NCBI GenBank assembly: GCA_965153355.1
Contig: OZ231127.1
Location: 59,892,001 to 59,956,000 of the forward strand
Source of the DNA: Flaccisagitta enflata
Lineage: Eukaryota > Chaetognatha > Sagittoidea > Aphragmophora
Direction of reading: 5' to 3'
DNA: 64,000 nucleotides
Both the position numbers and the translations under genes were made by a program. Shown here in pieces: positions 1 through 11,348 of the stretch. The stretch's first letter is position 1; each line of letters starts with the position of its first letter. Under the pieces are notes generated by a model. The model was not told where the DNA came from. It saw nothing but the letters and a program-made list of their open reading frames with translations, and did not search any database.

Positions 1-178
<178 letters not shown>

Positions 179-524
179 GCAAACATCACACACAAAAAAA
201 CAATCTCACAAACACACTTTTTTTAACTCCCTAAGACCCTAGTTCAGTGGAAAATAAGAGACAAACTTATCGAGAATTTTGATCGACACCGCCACTGGTT
301 GGTCTTGCTCGTCAACTGGTTTTCACTGGCAAAGAAAAATTGATGATAATGTTCATGCTTGTTTTATGTAAACACAAGAAGTTAAAAGAAAAAAAATACA
401 ACGGGCAATGAAACGGCCACGGAAACCGTTTAGATGATTTAACATTACGATCGTTTGACACAAAACAACTTAGATAAAAATGTTTCATGCGCTTCATGAG
501 AACAAGGAAAATAACAAATCGTTT
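179..524. other. no gene recognised; 3' flank of peptide precursor
   Basis: AT-rich unique-looking DNA lying beyond the last peptide repeat, on the 3' side of the minus-strand precursor gene. It may hold 3' UTR; I see no long ORF with support. Confidence 0.5.
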
Positions 525-2379
525 CTAGCCGAGCATGATGTTGTTTTGGTTGTGGGCTTCACTGTTGGATGCACCAGCTCCACCCATTCTCTTCTTCAAG
601 CTGATGTTATTTTGATTTGATGCTCCGCTGTTAGAAGCTGCATTACCACCCCACAATCTTTTCTCCTCTTTTTTCTTCAAGCTGATGTTATTCTGGTTGG
701 ATGCTCCACTGTTAGAAGCTGCATTGCCTCCCCACCATCTCCTCTCTTCTTCCTTTTTCTTTAAACTGATGTTATTAACATTGCTGGCACCAGAATTGGA
801 AGCAGCATTACCGTCCCACCATCTCTTTTCTTCTTCATCTCTTTTGCCCTTCATAATGTTGTTGACATTTGAAGCTTCACTGTTTGAAGCTGCTGCTCCA
901 CCACCCCACTATCTTTTCTCCTCCTCCTCCTTTTTACCGAGTCCTTTTTACCGAGATTGATGTTGTTCCGATTGGAGGCTTCACTGTTTGTTGCTGCGTC
1001 TCCGCCCCATCTTTTGCCAAGCATGATGTTGTTCTGATTGTGTGCTTCACTGTTTGAAGCCGCTGCTCCTCCTCTTTTGCCCAAGTTGATATTATTTTGG
1101 TTGGATGCACCACTGTTAGAGGCGGCGTTTCCACCCCAGAATCTCTTTTCTTCTTCCTCTCTCTTGCCCTTCATGATGTTGTTGACATTTGAAGCTCCAC
1201 TGTTTGAAGCAGCTGCTCCACCACCCCAATATCTTTTTTCCTCCTCATCCTTTTTCAATCGGATGTTATTTGCGTTACTAGCACCTGAGTTGGAAGCAGC
1301 ATTTCCACCCCACCATCTCTTCTCCTCCTCTTCCTTCTTACCCAGGTTAATGTTGTTTTTGTTGGAGGCTCCGCTGTTGGATGCTGCATTACCTCCCCAG
1401 AATCTCTTTGCCTGCTCCTCTCTCTTTCCTTTCATAATGAAGTTACCATTGCAAGCGCCACTATTTGCAGCTGCATTGCCACCTCTTTTCCCCAGATTAA
1501 TGTTGTTCTGGTTGGAAGCCTCACTATTGGTTGCAGCGTTTCCTCCCCATCTCTTTCCCAAATTGATGTTGTTCTGGTTGGAAGCCTCACTGTTGGTGGC
1601 TGCATTTCCTCCCCATCTCTTTCCCAAATTGATGTTGTTCTGGTTGGAAGCCTCACTGTTGGTGGCTGCATTTCCTCCCCATCTCTTTCCCAAATTGATG
1701 TTGTTCTGGTTGGAAGCTTCACTGTTGGTGGCTGCATTTCCTCCCCATCTCTTTCCCAAATTGATGTTGTTCTGGTTGGAAGCTTCACTGTTGCTGGCTG
1801 CATTACCTCCCCATCTCTTTCCTAAATTGATGTTGTTTTGGTTGGAAGCTTCACTGTTGGTGGCTGCATTTCCTCCCCATCTCTTTCCCAAATTGATGTT
1901 GTTCTGGTTGGAAGCTTCACTGTTGGTAGCTGCATTTCCTCCCCATCTCTTTCCCAGATTGATGTTGTTCTGGTTGGAAGCTTCACTGTTGCTGGCTGCA
2001 TTACCTTCCCATCTCTTTCCTAAATTGATGTTGTTTTGGTTGGAAGCTTCACTGTTGGTGGCAGCATTTCCACCCCATCTTTTGCCCAAATCGATGTTAT
2101 TCTGGTTGGATGCACCACTGTTAGAGGCGGCGTTTCCACCCCAGAACCTCTTTTCCTCTTCTCTTTTGCCCTTCATGATGTTGTTGACATTTGAGGCTTC
2201 ACTGTTGGAGGCAGCTGCTCCACCACCCCAATATCTTTTCTCTTCCTCCTCCTTCTTCAATCTAATGTTGTTGGCGTTGCTTGCACCAGAATTAGAGGCT
2301 GCATTTCCATTCCACCATCTTTTTTCTTCCTCTTCTCTTTTGCCCTTCATGATGTTGTTTACATTTGAGGCTTCACTGG
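525..2379 (-). pseudogene. distal part of the peptide array, out of frame and with an in-frame stop
   Basis: The array continues for about 25 more copies, ending with NNIMLG and a TAG stop at its natural end (525). It is not readable from exon 3 as it stands. A 340-bp tandem duplication shifts the frame near 2379. A 14-bp duplication (about 932-959) shifts it again. A TAG replaces the TAT codon of the KRYWGGG unit at 911-909. The middle block (about 1480-2090) is a pure 66-bp tandem repeat encoding WGGNAATNSEASNQ-NNINLGKR-type units, each with an amidation Gly. Frame arithmetic shows that each duplication on its own accounts for its frameshift. It could still be coding if the reference sequence is mis-assembled here or if another allele is intact. 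Confidence 0.7.
1480..2090 (-). repeat. 66-bp tandem repeat coding 22-aa peptide units
   Basis: Nine or so near-identical 66-bp units, one peptide plus KR each. The period is a multiple of three, unlike the 340-bp duplication upstream in the gene. Confidence 0.9.
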
Positions 2380-2717
2380 TTGGAAGCTTCACTGTTGGTG
2401 GCAGCATTTCCACCCCATCTTTTGCCCAAATCGATGTTATTCTGGTTAGATGCACCACTGTTAGAGGCGGCGTTTCCACCCCAGAACCTCTTTTCCTCTT
2501 CTCTTTTGCCCTTCATGATGTTGTTGACATTTGAGGCTTCACTGTTGGAGGCAGCTGCTCCACCACCCCAATATCTTTTCTCCTCCTCCTCCTTCTTCAA
2601 TCTAATGTTGTTGGCGTTGCTTGCACCAGAATTAGAGGCTGCATTTCCATTCCACCATCTTTTTTCTTCCTCTTCTCTTTTGCCCTTCATGATGTTGTTG
2701 ACATTTGAGGCTTCACT
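2038..2717. repeat. 340-bp direct tandem duplication inside the peptide array
   Basis: The block starting GGTTGGAAGCTTCACTG at about 2038 recurs almost unchanged from about 2378; for example GCAGCATTTCCACCCC occurs at 2061 and 2401. The period of 340 is not divisible by three, so the junction changes frame. Confidence 0.88.
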
Positions 2718-4865
2718 GTTGGAGGCAGCTGCTCCACCACCCCAATATCTTTTCTCTTCCTCCTCCTTCTTTAATCTAATGTTGTTGGCGTTGCTTGCAC
2801 CAGAATTAGAGGCTGCATTTCCATTCCACCATCTTTTTTCTTCCTCTTCTCTTTTGCCCTTCATGATGTTGTTTACATTTGAGGCTTCGCTGTTGGAAGC
2901 AGCTGCTCCGCCACCCCAATATCTTTTTTCCTCCTCACCCTTCTTCAATCTGATGTTGTTGGTGTTGCTTGCACCTGAGTTCGAAGCTGCGTTTCCATTC
3001 CACCATCTTTTTTCTTTCTCCTCTCTTTTGCCCTTCATGATGTTGTTGACATTTGAGGCTTCACTGTTGGAGGCAGCTGCTCCGCTTCCCCAAAATCTTT
3101 TTTCCTCCTCCTGCTTTTTGCCAATATGAATGTTGTTGACATTAGATGCTTCTGAGTTTGATGCAGAATTTCCATTCATTCCACCTTTTCTTCCACCTCT
3201 CCTTCTTTTCTCCATTTCCTCCTTCTTTTTCAAGCTGATGTTATTGGTGTTAGATGCGCCAGAGTTAGATGCTCCGTTTCCGCCACCCCACAACCTCTTT
3301 TCTTCTTCTTTCTTTTTCAGACTGATGTTGTTGGTGTTAGAAGCCCCAGAGTTAGAAGCTGCATTTCCATCCCACCATCTCTTTTCTTCCTTCTGCTTCT
3401 TCAATCTGATGTTGTTAGTGTTGCTGGCGCCAGAGTTGGAGGCAGCATTACCATCCCACCATCTCTTTGCTTCCTCCTCCTTCTTCAATCTGATGTTGTT
3501 AGTGTTGCTGGCGCCAGAGTTGGAGGCAGCATTACCATCCCACCATCTCTTTGCTTCCTCCTCCTTCTTCAATCTGATGTTGTTAGTGTTGCTGGCGCCA
3601 GAGTTAGAGGCAGCATTACCATCCCACCATCTCTTCTCTTCCTCCGCCTTCTTTCCTAATATTTGGAGAGGACAAGCAAATGATGAGTGTTATTTAGCAT
3701 ATAAATCATAATTGAAGCTTTGATCTTTAGTCGCGTGCACGCAACTTAATTACCTATGCCGAAGAGTCTGTCTGTCACACTCAGCTTTTCGTCATTTATG
3801 GGCATCACTGGTTCTGCCAAAATACTTGGGCTTGTTATCGTCAGCTTACTTTGTTGCCATCGTCAGCTTATTTTATTTTGCTGCTCTCGCGGGTACACAT
3901 TTAGTCGCGTGTCCGGCCTTGTTTAAAGTTTTTTAGGATTTTTTTTAAAATTGGGTATCAAAAAAATTCCCACTGAGTGAGATTAGAGGAAATACGGTAT
4001 TTACATTTATTTTCACCGTCTCAGAGCAACATACCAAGATCTATGTTGTTAGAATTGGAGGCTCCAGAGTTTGACGCGGCTTGTCCATCACCCCATCCTT
4101 TTTTCTCTTCCGCGAGTGGGGTTCCTACAGCAACATGGCACCGGATTAATTACTAGTGGTATCATGGTTGGATGTAGTATTGATTTCTAGGGTTGCTTTA
4201 TACATAACCATGCCCAAAGAAAAGAAATGTACATCGTTTTGACTTGCTTGGCTTGTTAGTAAGAGACAAAACTTGAGCATGAGCATTTTTAAAAAGTTTC
4301 AAAAAATCTGTCATTTGAGTGGTGTCAGAAAGGTCTAGCTCAAAAACGTTAAAAGTTACAACAATTAAAACTCAAAATGTCAATATCTCAATTGCTGGAA
4401 ATAGCATATTCATTTGACTCTCTGAGCTTTATCTCTCACTTTTATTTGATCATAATTTCGAATTAAGCTACAAATTTCTGCTTGGCGGTATTTTGAAGAA
4501 AATTTTCCAAATTTTTTTTTGTCATGATTTTTTTTTTCATTCGAGTAAATATTAACGATATACAAAGAAAACAATGAGAATTTATGACAATGAATTTCCT
4601 GGCAATTCGAAATATTGATATAATAACTTAAAATTTTAGTACCTTTTTACGTTTTTGAGCTAAAACTTTCTGACACCACGTTTTTGGCATGGTTACATAA
4701 AGAAAAGATAATGAGATGGAAACATGACATGCTTCAGTTGTACGACGGACATCTTGCGCATGTGCAAGTTTGCACTACGTAACATAGGTGGAAAATTATT
4801 ATTTTACGCTTACCAACGACGAACTGAAGACCAACGATGAGTAGGAGAAACAAGTTTGCCAACAT
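2373..4865 (-). CDS. multi-copy secreted peptide precursor (neuropeptide-like), readable part
   Basis: Three exons join in phase on the minus strand: exon 1 4865-4814, exon 2 4124-4035, exon 3 3655-2373, giving about 474 aa before a frameshift stop. Exon 1 encodes a hydrophobic signal peptide (MLANLFLLLIVGLQFVV) and ends at a GTAAGC donor. Exon 2 holds one peptide copy (GWGDGQAASNSGASNSNNIDL, flanked by KK and by Gly-Lys-Lys). Exon 3 carries about 15 further copies of an (F/W/Y/L)WxGNAASNSGASNxNNI core. Copies are separated by KR or KK sites, often with an acidic spacer (EEE/EEEE). Several end in Gly before the dibasic site, the usual signal for C-terminal amidation. This layout is that of a neuropeptide or other secreted peptide prohormone processed by prohormone convertases. 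I do not recognise the peptide family. The start is set by the signal peptide. Codon phase is 1 at both junctions. Confidence 0.85.
3726..3923 (+). mobile_element. short Helentron-like element (family H) in intron 2 of the peptide gene
   Basis: Starts TTTAGTCGCGTGCACGC (near-palindromic head) and ends GTCCGGCCTTGTT. It sits between exon 2 (4035) and exon 3 (3655) of the precursor gene. Its tail contains a second head-like TTTAGTCGCGTG, so it may be a recombinant copy. Confidence 0.55.
4319..4679. mobile_element. MITE with about 40-bp TIRs in intron 1 of the peptide gene
   Basis: GTGGTGTCAGAAAG at the left is matched by CTTTCTGACACCAC at the right, and complementarity continues through the GCTCAAAAACGT motif. 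It lies between the signal-peptide exon and exon 2. No clear target duplication seen. Confidence 0.75.
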
Positions 4866-5671
4866 TTTTAGTTTTTTTGAAGGGTGACCGATCCTGAAGA
4901 AAAATGATAAGAGATGTTGTAAAATGTTTTATGCGAGTATTTCTCAAGGTAATGACGATAAGAATCTTTTTGTTACCGTTTAAGGATTCATCATTTATAG
5001 TCGTGGACTCTTTAAGATGATTTTTCCTTCCTTCCGTCCGACTGTCTATCTGTCCGTCTGTCTTTCTGTCTGTCAGTCTGTGTTTCTCTGTCTGTTTGTC
5101 GGTCCGTCCGCCCGCCCGTCGATTGGTCGAGCCACAAAAGTGTGAAAACATGTGTGGGGTATGTGTGTGAGGAGGGGATTGGGGTTGGAGTAGTAAAACC
5201 CCCACACACCCGTCTGCGACGATATCAAAACCCCGGGTTACTTTTTAGGTTCATTTTCAAGTCACTTGATCGCGGCAGAAAGATAGTCGTGTCCGACTTC
5301 CTATCCAACTGGCTGCCCATCCCTCGGTTACATATGTTTTTACGAGTTAAAAAAGGCCTACTAAAAAAAATCATGGACGAAGTGAGGAACTTACCTTGGG
5401 ATAAGAAAGATCGAAGTGAGGAAAAACGCAGTGGCTCACTTTTTATAATCACGGTGAAAATTTGGTAATTACCAGGAAATCACTGGAACAAGACGTTATT
5501 TCGTTAGTTCTGTTTGTTTAACAAATATTCTGACAGGCTAATTTCATTTGCCAAATTTACTCGTAAAACTGAGTTCACGCTCTACATGAATGGAATAACC
5601 TTTGTGGCGCAAATTTCGCATTTCTGAGGAAAAGTTTTTCACTGTAGTTGGGATTCACAAATCAGGGAAAT
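4866..5671. other. no gene; CTGT/CCGT-rich microsatellite at 5030-5125
   Basis: This is the 5' flank of the peptide gene, so it should contain its promoter, but I see no motif I can support. The tetranucleotide stretch resembles the core of family H elements without recognisable ends. Confidence 0.5.
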
Positions 5672-5945
5672 AACAAGGCCAAGTGAAGGCCAATAAGTGC
5701 GCCTCGCTTGATTAAGAACTTGTGAATGAGCGTTTTTGATGAATGAATGAATGAATGAATGAATGAATGAATGAATGAATGAATGAATGTGGTAAGGCAT
5801 GAAAGGTGATAGGAATGAAGAAACACGTCAGAATGAGCCGTTTTGCGCATTTCAAACGTTTGCGTTACCAACCGACCGACCGACCAACCGACCAACCAAC
5901 CGACGGACATGACCTCTTATAGAAGTGCGAGGACGCACTTAAAAA
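5672..5945 (-). mobile_element. family H element, minus orientation
   Basis: On the minus strand it begins TTTTTAAGTGCGTCCTCGCACTT (hairpin) and ends with CGCACTT, about 25 bp of tail, then GGCCTTGTT. The core holds a (TTCA)n run and (GGTC)/(GGTT) repeats. The 3' subterminal CGCACTT pairs with head AAGTGCG. Confidence 0.72.
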
Positions 5946-6123
5946 CAAGGTGTGCAGGCAGGCAGAGGCTGTAATGATAAAGGCTTAACAAGCGTTTGGA
6001 AACCGAACAATGGATTTACAGTCCGATGGATGGATGGACCAACCAATCGACCAAAAAAGCGGGTAATAGAGTCGCGTGAATATGACTGAAAAATGATTCC
6101 TCATTTCTATACGCACTGCAGTA

Positions 6124-7058
6124 CAGTGGGGCGCATAAAAAAGTTTCCAATTTTGTCAATCTCAGATTTCTAGCTCTTTTCGTTTAGGTGTGACATTGAT
6201 TTGATTCTAGCTCTTTTCATTTAGGCATGATATTGATTTGAAGTACACTTTTTATTTTTTATAAGAACCTAGTTTATAAGAACATCAAGCCTTGAAAACG
6301 CTCAAAAATTAAGAACATTGTAGTTATTTTACTAGTAGCTATCTCTATCTCTTTTGAAGGCTTCAGAAAAAAAATGATGTTCTTATAAAAAATAAAAAGT
6401 GTAGTACATATCAAAATAACCTTGAAAAAAAGGAGTGAAAAAATGTGATATTTTGCTTGATAGAAAATGACTATTTTAGTCGCTGCTCAGCGATCTATAA
6501 GAGGTGTGTCCTTTGGTCGTAGGTAACGCGAGAATTCTTGATGACGCGAATCGACTGAAAACGGACTTCTGACCACCACAGCCTTGCCTGGTACGGCCAC
6601 AGCCCCCGCCACTCATACCGCCCCTGCCCACCCTCATTACTGCCCCTGCCCACCAACAGCGACTATGGATTGGCCGTGTATCCGGCCTTGTTCTTTAAAC
6701 TAATGTCATTTCAAAACAAACCAAGCCACAAAGTTCTGCTTGGTCAATATTTGTAGAGTTTTTGAAGCTCTTTAAAATGAACATGGATATGATGTATGAA
6801 TCATAGACCGTTTTCAATGTATTTAAAGAAAACAAAATCAACTTTGTGTTCTATCAAAGGCTGTTCGCTTTCAAGCATGAGTAAATTGCTCATCATTTAT
6901 GGTATTTTTAACAATTTTAGTCACATGAATGGGATTAGACCAGATATGTAGAGTTTTTGAAAAAGTTTTAAAAATCTTGTAGATTTTAATTGTTTAAAGT
7001 ATTACAACTGGATTAACTAGCTTCTAAACTGCTGGAAACGTTTTTATGCGCCGCACTG
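6124..7058. mobile_element. 935-bp TA-flanked TIR element (Tc1/mariner-like MITE)
   Basis: Left end CAGTGGGGCGCATAAAAA and right end TTTTTATGCGCCGCACTG are inverted and each is flanked by TA. No transposase remains. A shorter inverted pair (TACACTTTTTATTTTTTATAAG at 6244 and its complement near 6385) lies inside, and a family H element is nested in it. Confidence 0.8.
6475..6692 (+). mobile_element. family H element nested in the TA element
   Basis: Head TTTTAGTCGCTGCTCAGCGATCTATAAGAGG; tail CAGCGACT followed by TGGCCGTGTATCCGGCCTTG and TT. The tail CAGCGACT is the exact complement of head AGTCGCTG. Confidence 0.8.
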
Positions 7059-7542
7059 TAGATAAGGAGAAAAGATCCCTCCTCATGTTCCTTTTTTTTA
7101 AATAATACATATTCAAAACCTACGCTCTCAATTTTACTCTCGTTTTGATCCTGCTCTAAACCATCCTGCTCTAAACCACTAACGCCGGGTACCACATGCA
7201 CTGGGCAACCTATCAATTTTTCATTCATCATGGTGAGTAAGAACTTAGTATGAACACAGGTAATTTTATGGTTAGATCAATGTTTACTCAATGTTACAAT
7301 TTATGAACCAAATTCAAAACAACGAAATAGAACGATCAAGAAATGCGTGACAGGTCCAATTACATTTCTAATAAAGTGAAAACAAAGAAGCAAATATGAT
7401 TTACTTCGTACACCAAATATTTACGCACAAAACATTTTCTCGATTATCAGCAAAAGCAAAGACAGAGAGAAAAAAAAGAACAACTTCTCTTCCGCCCCCG
7501 GCAAATTCCACACTTCCAATCCCACTCTTATCCAATCCCTTT
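7059..7542. other. no gene seen
   Basis: AT-rich DNA downstream of the transporter stop codon on the minus strand; its near part may be 3' UTR. Confidence 0.5.
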
Positions 7543-10500
7543 CTAAATCTTCCGCATTTTCATTTCCTTCTCCGCGTCATCATCGACATCACCATCGTCG
7601 TTGTCGTCGTCGTCGTCGTCGTCACCCTTCTCACTCTCCTCATCGGTCCTTACTTCGGCCTGAATTTGCATGGCAAACGCCGGAAACAAACAAAATCCGA
7701 CGAAACCGTCACACATCACGCCACCGGCCACGCCACACACGCCACGAATGGCGTAGCGAATCGTCGCCACGGAAACGGCGAACGTGACGTAAAAGATTAA
7801 AGATAACGCCATCACATCCGGCGCCACGATCGAGGCCAACGCCAACCCGACGGCGCCGCCCCATGTGACGCCGAGAAGCAGCAGCAACTGCCAGAAGGCG
7901 ACGTCGAGCAGCTGGGCGCCGGCACTGGCGATCGTCCACGGCGCCGCGATGAAGTTGAAGACAAAGTTGACGAGAGATTTGGGTTTGAGTCGAGTGACGG
8001 GATCGAGAATGTGGAGTCGAAATCGTCGATCCGTCATCAAGTTGATCTCGTTCTTCTCGTGACGTAACAGGAAGTAAAGTGAGAAACACATAAAGCAGAT
8101 AATGAAGGCGTACGGGAAGCCCATGATGAGAGGAACGGATTGTAAAGTTCGTAAGCCGGTCTCTCCCGTGGTTACTAAGATGGCTGTCGCGGTAAGACCA
8201 ACCTGTAGAAGGGAGTGGAGAGGAGGGAATTATAGAAATGAAGGAGGCGAGAACGGAAGATGGGCAGATAGTCCAGGTTATTGAAGAAAGGACTCGGCTT
8301 TTCCAGCACAAAGCATTAAAATTTGGAAAATAGAATTTTAAGCCATGCAGATCATGAATACGATAGGTGCACATCAAAAAAATTTGAGCACCTATCTTAG
8401 AAATTCATTTAAAATTTTCATATTATGCCATTGCCAAACCGCTTGAGTGACAGCAATGACATTTTAACATACATGTCCAAGATAACTCACCTTGATTATT
8501 CAAATAGGATAAAAGATAAAACCACTAAATTTTCAAAAAGATAAAATAAGATAAGATAAAGCATCATTTTGCCAAAGATGAAGATAAGATAAGATGATGA
8601 TCTTTTATTCGTTTTTCGAATAACTTTTCGAATAACAATGCGCCGACAAATCATTGAGGATGAATCCCTGACATACGACTCTAAGAGAGCTAGAGAAGTA
8701 TAAACCACGAGAATAACCGATATAATAGACAATTATGCAATTATGCATACCCTGATTAGGCTGATATCGTGAATTTAAAGTGCAGCCTGTTTTTTGTAAC
8801 TTGTTTGCATATACACCCCCTAATCAGCCTTCAATGACCAACATTTGACCAGAAGGCCCTCGTTCCCATATAAGGTTGAAATATACTAAAAAAGATGTGC
8901 AAAGTACTTGTTAAAATCATGAGTTCACTGAAAAAGACGCTTCCTAGAATGGCTGGTTTAGCTCTAAAAAACCAACAAAAATTCAGAGATGTTAGAATAG
9001 GCATTAGTTTGAGTAAAAAAAACATTTTTTTTCCTTTGTCTGGGTCCCTCTATCATGCTGCCACTGCTGAAAAATACAATGATAAATGAGGAAAAAAAGA
9101 GCTTCCTATGAGGCTATGACTTTACGCGCATTCTGGTAAAAAAGCATTTTTCGAGGTTATTGGAATTTTTTCGAATAAGATAATCTCCCAAAATTGAAAA
9201 AATAAGATGAAGATAAGATGATTATTCGAGCTCTCAAAATAACAAAAAGATAAGATGAAGATAATCACCATTTTTATTCGAATAATTGAAGATAACGAAT
9301 AACGAATATCTTTTGGCCATGTATGCATTTAATGAGCTAAGAATTATGCATTTTGTACATATGCACACTAAATTTCAGCTCTCTATCTTTATTCAAAGCA
9401 GAGATATAGCCAATGGACAAAATGAATGATTCTCTGCACGATTTTGTTTTCCTTTCCGAATCCTCCGCCAGAGCGAAGCTTTGATTCGAATAGCTTTGGG
9501 CCGTAATACATAAAACCCAGCCAACCCTCAGCCCTAAATCTAACCCTGTCCCTAACCCTAACCCTAAAACTATCCCCTACCCTAACCCTATCCCTAAACC
9601 CACCCCTAACCCTAATTTAAAAAAAACGCTTAAAAAGTCTTAAAAACAAAAGATCACAGATGATTGTACAATTGTACCAAGCCAACTTATTTTTGTGTAT
9701 AAAAATTGCACTTTTTCTAAAAAAAGGGCTTTTTTGGGAAAAATACATCCCAAAGTAAATCGGCTATATCTCTGCTTCTAAAAAAGCTATTGAGTTGAAA
9801 TTTGGTATGGAATGTATAAAACGCATGTTTTCCAGCTTATAAAATTCTATTGCCCTGAGGAAAATGGTTTGGCGATTGCATGATTTTAAAAATGTTTAAT
9901 GAATCTTTAAGATAGGTGCACAATTTTTTTTGACCTGCACCTTTCATTATCATGATCTATATGACTTTAAAGACTTGTGTGCAAATTTTCAAGCTTTGTG
10001 CCAGAAAAGCCCAGTTTGCTTAATTTCTTGCATCAACAGACTGGACTAAGAGTGAGGGAACGAGAAAACTAGTCATCCAAGGATCGCACATGGTCAGCGG
10101 TACCCAATGCCCTGCTGGGAGTGATTCAGTCATGAAGTGGAGTGAGAGCAGGGCAGCGGCCCCAAAGGACCGATGTCCTGTAAAACACAGGGGGGAATTT
10201 CCAGATGTCCTGAGGGGGCATATTTCAGGCCTTAGAAACCTAATTTAGGCCACTGAAGGCATATTTGAAGTCTGGAGGGCAGAATTAAGGCTTGGAGAGC
10301 TGATTTGAGGTTTTGAGGGCAAATTTGAGCCACGGACAGCTGGTTTGATGCTTTAGAGGCTAATTGAAGGTCTGGAGGGCAGATTTGAGGTCTTGAGGGC
10401 AGATTTGAAGCTGACGGGGGCTGATTATAAGCCTGGAAGGCTGATTTGAGGCCTCGAAGGCTAAATTGAGGGCTGGGAGGGCAGATCTGAGGTCTTGATG

Positions 10501-10712
10501 GCCAACCGGGAGGATGGACGGACGGACGGAAGGGTGGACATCTGGAAATTCCCCCGTGTTCTACAGGACATCGGCCCTTTGGGGCCGCTGCCCAAAAAGG
10601 GGAGTAAAAGAAAGAAGAAGGAAACAAAGAAAGAAACAAAGAAACAAAGAAAGAAAGAAATAAGAGTTAAAGAAAGAAGAATGAAAGTAAGAAAGAAAGA
10701 AACAAAGAAAAA

Positions 10713-10776
<64 letters not shown>

Positions 10777-11037
10777 AAAAGAGAAAGAAGAAAGAAAGAA
10801 GGAAAGAGAGGATGAAAATCAGACAGCAAGAGACAGAGAAAGAAACAAAAAAGAGACAAGGAAACAAAGGAAGAAATAAACAAAGAAAAAAAGAAAGAAG
10901 AGAGAGAAAAAGAGAAATTAAGAAATAAAGAAACAAAGAATAAGAGAATAAGTGAATGAATCAATGAATGAACAAATAAAGGCATGAATGAATGGATTAT
11001 TAAAACCATAGAATGAAAGAAAAAAGAAAAAAGAAAA

Positions 11038-11112
<75 letters not shown>

Positions 11113-11252
11113 GACACAAGGAGGGAAAAAAAAGTAAGAAAATAAAAAAGAAAAAACAAAAGGGGTAACCCACTAACTCATATGAAGACCCCGACAATGA
11201 AGAAATATGGCTTTCCTCTCCCCTGCTGCGACGGGGGGGAGAGAGGGAGAGA

Positions 11253-11348
<96 letters not shown>

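Noticed and set aside
1038-2534. 498-codon plus-strand ORF over the peptide array (FEAAAPPLLPKL-type repeats)
   Set aside because: It is the complement of the minus-strand peptide repeats. The minus strand has signal peptide, splice sites and dibasic sites; the plus frame has none.
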